Shown here: positions 58,952 to 64,000 of the stretch, one piece after another
Numbering within the stretch: position 1 is the stretch's first letter
Layout of the letters: the number at the start of each line of letters is the position of its first letter
NCBI GenBank assembly: GCA_910589485.1
Contig: CAJUSW010000012.1
Coordinates: forward strand, 26,220 to 90,219
DNA from: an uncultured Duncaniella sp.
GTDB lineage: Bacteria > Bacteroidota > Bacteroidia > Bacteroidales > Muribaculaceae
Reading direction: 5' to 3'
Length of the DNA: 64,000 nt
Program-made: the position numbers and the translations under genes
Notes under the pieces: generated by a model
Databases searched by the model: none
The model's input: the letters and a program-made list of their open reading frames with translations, nothing else
What the model was told of the DNA's origin: nothing

Positions 58952-59985
58952 TGAAAGCCTCGTGGCTAAGATACAGGCTCGATTTCCGTTTCACAGCCAT
59001 CACCTCGCGCGACAGGCTCTCATGGAAGGACACCTATTATATAAAGGTATATGATCCGCAGAGCGGAAACACTGGTATAGGCGAAGCGGGGCTGTTCCGC
59101 GGGCTCAGCGCCGATGATCTTCCCGACTACGAGGAGAGGCTCGGCCAAGCCTGCAGGGACATCGACCGCTATGTATCCCAAGGCACCTCCGAACTGGCCC
59201 CCTACCCCTCAATACGCTTCGGCATAGAAACCGCCATAGCCGACCTGAGAAACGGTGGCCGGAGGATGCTTTATGACACCCCGTGGAGCCGTGGAGAGAC
59301 TTCACTCACCACCAACGGACTGATATGGATGGGTGACAAGGCAACTATGGGGGAACGGCTGGAGGCCAAACTTGCCGAGGGGTTCCGATGCATCAAGATC
59401 AAAATTGGAGGTATCGACTTCGGTCAGGAACTGGAGCTGCTCTCCTACCTAAGGAGCATAGCTCCGAGTGTAGAGTTACGCCTCGACGCCAACGGGGCAT
59501 TCCATCCATCCACTACCCTCGATCACCTCGAGAAGCTCGCCCGATTCGACATCCACTCCATCGAGCAACCCATACGCCAAGGACAATGGGAGGAAATGGC
59601 CCGTATATGCAAGGAATCGCCCATCCCTGTGGCCCTCGACGAGGAACTGATAGGGCTCCACGATCCTGACTTGCGCCGACGTATGCTTGATATCGCCAGG
59701 CCGGCCTATATAATACTGAAACCCACCCTCACGGGGGGATTCGAGGCTTCGGATGAGTGGATATCCCTCGCCCGGGAACGCAACATAGGTTGGTGGGCCA
59801 CTTCGGCGCTGGAGTCAAACATAGGCCTCAACGCCATAGCCCAATGGGTGGCCACATATGATCCTGCGATGCCTCAGGGACTTGGCACAGGACAACTGTA
59901 TCACAACAATATACCATCGCCACTCACCTTGAGGGGCGAATCACTCTATCTCGACACCGAAAAGAAGTGGGAAATATCAATCTGA
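58951..59985 (+). CDS. menC: O-succinylbenzoate synthase
   Basis: Enolase-superfamily dehydratase forming O-succinylbenzoate in menaquinone synthesis. The 344-residue protein has the catalytic Lys in CIKIKIGG (about 147-154), the three metal ligands in LRLDANGAF (Asp), SIEQP (Glu) and ALDEELIG (Asp), and the second catalytic Lys in LKPTLTGGF (about 253-261). The N-terminal capping domain (about 1-100) is intact. It starts on the menB stop and its end overlaps the menE GTG start by 19 bases, so the three genes form one coupled unit. Confidence 0.93.
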   Translation: MKASWLRYRLDFRFTAITSRDRLSWKDTYYIKVYDPQSGNTGIGEAGLFRGLSADDLPDYEERLGQACRDIDRYVSQGTSELAPYPSIRFGIETAIADLRNGGRRMLYDTPWSRGETSLTTNGLIWMGDKATMGERLEAKLAEGFRCIKIKIGGIDFGQELELLSYLRSIAPSVELRLDANGAFHPSTTLDHLEKLARFDIHSIEQPIRQGQWEEMARICKESPIPVALDEELIGLHDPDLRRRMLDIARPAYIILKPTLTGGFEASDEWISLARERNIGWWATSALESNIGLNAIAQWVATYDPAMPQGLGTGQLYHNNIPSPLTLRGESLYLDTEKKWEISI

Positions 59986-60935
59986 AAGGCACGCTTACAC
60001 CTCAGGCTCAAGAGTTCATAGCCCAATGGGAGGATGACTCGCCTGTGGTTATGGCTCATACATCCGGGTCGACAGGCAAGCCAAAGGAGATAAGATTACT
60101 GAAAGGTGACATGCGGGCATCGGCGCGAGCTACCAACCGCTTCTTCGGCATAACCGGTGATTCAGCCCTTCACTTGCCACTATCGCCCGACTATATTGCC
60201 GGAAAGATGCAGATAGTGCGCGCACTGGAGGCCGGATGCCATCTCACGGTGGAGCCACCAACTTCTAAGCCGTTGTCAACCGAATCGGGCCTGACAATCG
60301 ACATGGTACCGATAGTGCCCGCGCAGATTGATGGCCTACTTGCATCCCCATCACTGCCACGTATAAGGAATGTAATAGTCGGGGGTGCTCCTCTCTCGCC
60401 TCAGCAGGAAGAGGCTCTAATCTCAGCCGGAGTAAACGCCTATGCCACCTATGGAATGACCGAAACCTGCAGTCATGTGGCATTGCGCCACATAGGCACA
60501 GGGAATTACATGGCGCTCCCAGGATTCACATTCTCCGCCAACGAGCGAGGATGCCTGGTGATCAACACCTCCACTCTGTCGTGCGGACGCCTTGTTACCA
60601 ACGATATGGTAAGGCTGTCTTCCGAAAAAGAATTCGAATGGCTCGGCCGATACGACAACGTGATCAACTCGGGAGGCGTGAAGATTCATCCCGAGGAGGT
60701 GGAAAAGGTCCTGGGTCAGCTAATCCCGCCAGGAGCGAAAGCCTACGTCACATCACGCGCAAACCAACGGTGGGGACAAGAAGCCGTGATAGTGACCGAC
60801 AGTCTCGAACTGACAGCAGCCGTGACCGAACGAATGAAAGAGATGCTACCGCCACATCATGCCCCACGCGATATAATATATGTAAAGGAAATCGCCATGA
60901 CAAGTTCCGGAAAGATAATCAGGCAACGTTTCTGA
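59967..60935 (+). CDS. menE: O-succinylbenzoate-CoA ligase (short form)
   Basis: Adenylating enzyme that joins O-succinylbenzoate to CoA. The product is only 322 residues against about 450 in Escherichia coli: the N-terminal subdomain before the phosphate loop is nearly absent. Retained are the P-loop HTSGSTGKPKE (about 31-41), IVGGAPLSPQQ, the AYATYGMTETC motif (about 155-165), GRYDNVINSGGVKIHPEEVE (about 230-250, hinge) and the catalytic Lys in TSSGKIIRQRF at the end. The start is a GTG at 59967, overlapping menC; no ATG is nearby. Short MenE forms occur in Bacteroidetes, so it is probably active. Confidence 0.92.
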   Translation: MGNINLKGTLTPQAQEFIAQWEDDSPVVMAHTSGSTGKPKEIRLLKGDMRASARATNRFFGITGDSALHLPLSPDYIAGKMQIVRALEAGCHLTVEPPTSKPLSTESGLTIDMVPIVPAQIDGLLASPSLPRIRNVIVGGAPLSPQQEEALISAGVNAYATYGMTETCSHVALRHIGTGNYMALPGFTFSANERGCLVINTSTLSCGRLVTNDMVRLSSEKEFEWLGRYDNVINSGGVKIHPEEVEKVLGQLIPPGAKAYVTSRANQRWGQEAVIVTDSLELTAAVTERMKEMLPPHHAPRDIIYVKEIAMTSSGKIIRQRF

Positions 60936-60989
60936 ACATCAGTCAGGCCCCTACCCTAATTCTCGCTCACCAAGCATATTTACAGACCA

Positions 60990-61403
60990 ATGATACAACA
61001 GACTCAACTCACCCTGCGCCCCTACGGCCGTGGCATACACCTTGTCACAGGCGATATAGTCCACTCGCTACCTCAACTGCCACGCAAAGGGATACTCAAC
61101 CTGCTCATAAAGCATACCTCGGCGGCTCTTGCCCTGAACGAGAACGCCGACCCCGACGTGAGGGCCGACCTCAACACCATATTCGACCGCCTCGTGCCTG
61201 AGAACGCTCCTTACTATCTGCACACATTTGAAGGGCCCGACGACATGCCGGCCCACGCCAAGGCTGTGATCGTAGGCCCATCAATCACCATCCCCATCAC
61301 CGATGGCCGGCTCAATCTGGGCACATGGCAGGGGATATATCTGTGTGAGTTCCGCAACCACGGAGGGGCACGGTCAATAGTGGCTACCGTGATAGGCGAG
61401 TGA
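60990..61403 (+). CDS. yjbQ: YjbQ/UPF0047-family protein
   Basis: A 137-residue protein of the YjbQ family, reported to have secondary thiamine-phosphate synthase activity. Family markers are TSAALALNENADPDVRADLN with the conserved His just before it (KHTSAAL, about 36-42), EGPDDMPAHAKAVIVGPSITIPITDGRLNLGTWQGIYLCEFRNHGG (about 84-128). Three conserved His may bind metal. The natural role is unsettled. It begins 54 bases after menE on the same strand and may be part of that transcript, though it has no known link to menaquinone. The next gene is convergent. Confidence 0.9.
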   Translation: MIQQTQLTLRPYGRGIHLVTGDIVHSLPQLPRKGILNLLIKHTSAALALNENADPDVRADLNTIFDRLVPENAPYYLHTFEGPDDMPAHAKAVIVGPSITIPITDGRLNLGTWQGIYLCEFRNHGGARSIVATVIGE

Positions 61404-61444
61404 CGGCTCACCCCAGCATTACGACTTCACGCCACAATCGGGGC

Positions 61445-62272
61445 TCACACAATCCAGACGGGAGATTTACGCCCGTTGAAATTTTCGGAAAGAGGACGGG
61501 CAAATGGTGTGAACAGGCTTCTGGCTCCGGCAGGACATGTCTTGACGCAGGCACAGCACTTTATGCACTTAGCGACATCCACGCCATGAAAATCGGCCGA
61601 GATCGCGCCCATTGGGCACACCTCATAGCACTCGCCACACGAATTGCACAACTCCGCGTCGACCTCGGGGAGGAATTTTCGCGGAGCCTCCTGTTGCTGA
61701 CGCTGATATTCCATCACAAACTCACGGAAATTCCTAAGCGACTGTTCGGGCGACGGCTCATCGGAAAGCATCGACACGTCTATCGGGCCGAGGCGACACG
61801 CAGCTATTTTCTCGGCGATTTCCAATGCGAAAGTGTGGGTATCCATCATGTCTTGATCATCAGGGCGTCCGAGGGCGATAGGCGCCTCGGGGGTGCTGTA
61901 GGAATGTTCACCCACAAACGCACCGGCAGCGACCGGCACGAATCCAAGACTTGAAGCAAACTCGGCCATGTCCTTGAGGGCATTCTCAAAAGCCCGGTTG
62001 CCGTAAACAGCGACCAGTACGCATGGCGTACCCGAAGCCGAAAGCCCTTTCATGCGCTCCTTGGCCACGGGAGCCATATGGCCACCATATACCGGAGCGG
62101 CTATCACTACAAGATCATCATCGCCGAACGACTTGCTCACGTATTCGCGACAAGTGACATCAATCTCATCCACAATGCCATTGCCAAAGGATGTGGACAA
62201 TGCCCGGGCTATCTCACGGGCTATGCGGCCCGAAGTGCCGGTAGGGGAAAACACTACACTGCTCAGTTTCAC
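61445..62272 (-). CDS. EFR1-type flavodoxin/ferredoxin protein
   Basis: Predicted electron-transfer protein fusing a flavodoxin-like domain (about 1-150; KLSSVVFSPTGTSGRIAREI with the FMN-phosphate loop at the start, APVYGGHMAPVAKER) with two 4Fe-4S ferredoxin motifs at the C-terminus (LCNSCGECYEVCP and CIKCCACVKTCPAGA). This is the EFR1 architecture common in anaerobes. The start is not an ATG: the GTG at 62272 gives the usual KLSS beginning (275 residues), and a TTG at 62284 that overlaps the yccF stop is the alternative. The partner redox proteins are unknown. Confidence 0.88.
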   Translation of the reverse strand: MKLSSVVFSPTGTSGRIAREIARALSTSFGNGIVDEIDVTCREYVSKSFGDDDLVVIAAPVYGGHMAPVAKERMKGLSASGTPCVLVAVYGNRAFENALKDMAEFASSLGFVPVAAGAFVGEHSYSTPEAPIALGRPDDQDMMDTHTFALEIAEKIAACRLGPIDVSMLSDEPSPEQSLRNFREFVMEYQRQQQEAPRKFLPEVDAELCNSCGECYEVCPMGAISADFHGVDVAKCIKCCACVKTCPAGARSLFTPFARPLSENFNGRKSPVWIV

Positions 62273-62280
62273 GACACGTA

Positions 62281-62649
62281 TCAATCTACAGAATTACCAA
62301 ACGGGAACAATGCCAGCTTCATCAGCTTGAAATGCTGAAGGCCGAAGGGAATGCCTACGATAGTGATGCAGAAGAGCAATCCCCACGCCAGATGCGTCAG
62401 CGCGATAGGCACTCCGCCAAGGAACCACCATATGACATTCATGATGCCGGCAAGGCAACCCGAAGGCCACGAATCATTCACAATCCGTGTGCCGAACGGC
62501 CACAATGCCACAACAGCAAGCTTGAGAGTCTGCAAGCCAAAAGGGATGCCAATGATGGTGATCATCATAAGCAGGCTCGATATCACGTACTCAACGGCTA
62601 TCATGAACCCGCCGAACACTACCCATATGATATTCAATATTACATTCAT
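62281..62649 (-). CDS. yccF: YccF-family inner-membrane protein
   Basis: A small inner-membrane protein of unknown function. The 122-residue sequence shows two similar halves, each with a hydrophobic segment and the repeated motif ITI[IV]GIPFGLQ: at about 30-39 (TIIGIPFGLQTLKLAVVALWPFG) and about 93-102 (TIVGIPFGLQHFKLMKLALFPFG). The internal duplication is the YccF hallmark. A promoter box (TATATTTG, 62686-62693) gives a leader of about 32 bases, and the EFR1-type gene follows in the same direction, so the two form an operon. Confidence 0.92.
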   Translation of the reverse strand: MNVILNIIWVVFGGFMIAVEYVISSLLMMITIIGIPFGLQTLKLAVVALWPFGTRIVNDSWPSGCLAGIMNVIWWFLGGVPIALTHLAWGLLFCITIVGIPFGLQHFKLMKLALFPFGNSVD

Positions 62650-62685
62650 AATTCTTAAAAAATCTACGTCGGTTAATTATGGATG

Positions 62686-62693
62686 CAAATATA
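62686..62693 (-). promoter_or_regulatory. -7 box for yccF
   Basis: TATATTTG on the minus strand, about 37 bases upstream of the yccF ATG. Confidence 0.5.
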
Positions 62694-62708
62694 CACAGAA
62701 TATCCGAT

Positions 62709-62760
62709 GAAAAAAAATCTCCCAAGGGCCGGTCTCCATTATAGCGTCTGGAGTCACCGG
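62709..62760 (-). terminator. Terminator of the AraC-family gene
   Basis: CCGGT-GA-CTCCA / TGGAG-ACCGG stem on the minus strand, with TTTTTTTT some ten bases after the stem. Position is between the AraC stop and yccF. Confidence 0.5.
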
Positions 62761-62776
62761 CGGTAGGCATGGAGTC

Positions 62777-63685
62777 TCAATTCATCTCGATGCTACGCCT
62801 ATAATCCGACGGACTCATGCCAGTAGCACGCTTGAACATCCTCGAAAAATGGGCCGGATACTGGAAGCCAAGGTCATAGGCGATGATGCCCACATCCTCG
62901 GTAGACACATTGAGCCTGTGCTTGGCCACCGACACCATATGACGCATGATAAGATCCTTGGGCGTCATACCAGTCTCCCTCTTCACAAGATCGCTGAAAT
63001 AGCCCGGCGAAAGATTTGCCCTGTCGGCAAACTCCACCACCGAAGGTAACCCCTCGCGCCTCACTCCCGACTCATAATACTCCTTGAGCTGACGCTCGAA
63101 GCGCGATACAATCTCGGAGTTCACCTTATGACGCGTGATAAACTGGCGGTCATAGAACCGGTGCATGTACTCAAGCAACAGTTGGATGTTGGCCGACAGC
63201 ACCGATGCCGAATGGGCATCCACCGGATGCTCGAGCTCCTGGCGAATATTGTGCAGGCAATCAAGGAAAATCGCCCGCTCACGGTCGCTGAGATGCAGGG
63301 CCTCAACCTGGGAATAGTCAAAGAAACTGTAAGTCGAAATCTTCTCTCCTAACGGAGTTCCGTAGACCAAATCGGGATGGAAGAGTATGCCGACCACATC
63401 GGGCGACATCTCCTCATCGGGCATATCTACCTCTATCAGTTGTCCCGGAGAGAAACTCACCACAGTTCCTTCCTGATAATCATACAATTTGCGCCCATAC
63501 TTGATGGCACAATGCGCTCCGTTCTTCAAGAAAAGAGCATACAGGCCATATTTTATCTTGATATGATTGACAAGCCCGGTTGCTTCCTTGAGATCCACCA
63601 CGGCCACCAACGGGTGGCGTGTAGGCAAGCCATACAGTTTATTATATGCATCGACCGAGTCGAAATTTACAAATCGTGGTTCCAT
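62777..63685 (-). CDS. AraC-family transcriptional regulator
   Basis: Predicted DNA-binding regulator. The product is about 302 residues from ATG 63685 (EPRFVNFDSVDAYNKLYGL). An N-terminal cupin-like ligand domain (about 20-150, with VVSFSPGQLIEVDMPDEEM) is followed by a linker and a C-terminal AraC domain with two helix-turn-helix units: VEFADRANLSPGYFSDLVKRETGMTPKDLI (about 208-238) and VGIIAYDLGFQYPAHFSRMFKRATGMSPSDYRR (about 260-293). A -7 box at 63709-63716 leaves 17 bases to ATG 63685 and only about 5 to ATG 63697, so the former is preferred. No target is evident from neighbours. Confidence 0.92.
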   Translation of the reverse strand: MEPRFVNFDSVDAYNKLYGLPTRHPLVAVVDLKEATGLVNHIKIKYGLYALFLKNGAHCAIKYGRKLYDYQEGTVVSFSPGQLIEVDMPDEEMSPDVVGILFHPDLVYGTPLGEKISTYSFFDYSQVEALHLSDRERAIFLDCLHNIRQELEHPVDAHSASVLSANIQLLLEYMHRFYDRQFITRHKVNSEIVSRFERQLKEYYESGVRREGLPSVVEFADRANLSPGYFSDLVKRETGMTPKDLIMRHMVSVAKHRLNVSTEDVGIIAYDLGFQYPAHFSRMFKRATGMSPSDYRRSIEMN

Positions 63686-63708
63686 AATATTCGCCATTTT
63701 AACACCCG

Positions 63709-63716
63709 CAAATTTA
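63709..63716 (-). promoter_or_regulatory. -7 box for the AraC-family gene
   Basis: TAAATTTG on the minus strand; it lies within the longer apparent frame and so decides for a downstream ATG. Confidence 0.5.
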
Positions 63717-63849
63717 ACACCATTATCCCAAATATCCTCATCCACCGTGAATTTTGGTACACATTTAGGGCATAATGTCAAGAAGGCGCATACCACAAAA
63801 GGATATTCAGAAAAAGTCGCCTACTCTCCCGGTCATACTACCGGCATAT

Positions 63850-63913
63850 AAAAATACCCCCGGCATCGGCTGGGAATATCCCTCAGATGAGGGGCGTCCA
63901 GCCAATGCCGGGG
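63850..63913 (-). terminator. Terminator of the right-edge gene
   Basis: On the minus strand a long stem CCCCGGCATTGGCTGG / CCAGCCGATGCCGGGG (one mismatch) with an inner CCCTC/GAGGG pairing is followed by ATTTTT. It ends transcription of the gene entering from the right. Confidence 0.85.
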
Positions 63914-63945
63914 TGTGGGGTATTACAATGTGTGTTGGAGGGGAA

Positions 63946-64000
63946 TTAGGAGGCGGTCTTGTTTTTACTGCTGAAGCACAGCATCTCGACGATACGGTGC
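63946..64000 (-). CDS. C-terminal end of a gene cut by the window edge
   Basis: The last 17 codons of an open frame (ending HRIVEMLCFSSKNKTAS then TAA at 63946-63948) lie just before a strong terminator on the same strand, so a minus-strand gene very likely ends here. The piece is too short to assign a family. Confidence 0.45.
   Translation of the reverse strand, partial: HRIVEMLCFSSKNKTAS

Overview
The window reads as chromosomal DNA of a gut Bacteroidales, most likely a Muribaculaceae-type genome. The evidence is a SusC/SusD-type glycan locus, a glycine-lipid pair (glsB/glsA), class-specific gene forms (long two-domain IspG, S16 with a long Ala/Glu-rich tail, type-2-like IleRS, short MenE) and many promoters with the Bacteroidetes -7 box TAnnTTTG in place of a sigma-70 -10 box. 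Shine-Dalgarno sequences are mostly absent. The family assignment is inference; the phylum is secure.

Layout. 1-347 is the start of a secreted protein running off the left edge. 588-12.5 kb is a polysaccharide utilisation locus: a SusR-like membrane regulator, SusC, SusD, a four-repeat SusE/F-like surface lipoprotein, a clan GH-D (GH27-like) lipoprotein glycosidase and a SusB-like GH97 alpha-glucosidase, closed by a strong terminator. The set fits an alpha-glucan, possibly an isomalto-type glucan. 12.7-19.4 kb (minus strand) holds nadE, a DAACS symporter, an RluA-type pseudouridine synthase, glsA, glsB and galE. Cardiolipin synthase follows (19.6-21.1 kb), then a repeat-rich island (21.1-22.95 kb) around one orphan 254-codon gene. 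23.0-24.1 kb is rpsF-rpsR-rplI.

24.3-39.3 kb is a long minus-strand run: a Wzi-like outer-membrane protein, a lipoprotein, a LegB-like sugar-nucleotide dehydratase and an ATP-grasp enzyme (surface-glycan flavour), rpoN, a PAP2-like membrane protein, purE, ispG, ribD, an acetyltransferase, an NhaC-type antiporter, a TonB-dependent receptor and a TlpA-like thioredoxin protein. 39.8-43.8 kb (plus) has fba, nhaA and pgk; a dihydrouridine synthase lies opposite. 45.2-50.1 kb has a Trp-Gly-Pro repeat secreted protein, a FadL-family outer-membrane protein and a helicase fused to TPRs. 50.2-55.8 kb (minus) is ileS, a DksA-like protein, lspA, a DUF4296 lipoprotein and a small orphan. An M64 peptidase, rpsP, menB-menC-menE, yjbQ, an EFR1-type flavodoxin/ferredoxin protein with yccF, and an AraC regulator complete the window; a last gene enters from the right edge.

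The most unusual signal is not a protein. A 185-190 bp, TA-flanked, almost fully palindromic element occurs three times, always between divergent genes (19369-19555, 39453-39642, 44787-44971). Stem changes in the copies are compensatory. In two copies the element fills the predicted 5' leader of the minus-strand gene (nadE, dus) from just after the promoter to the start codon.
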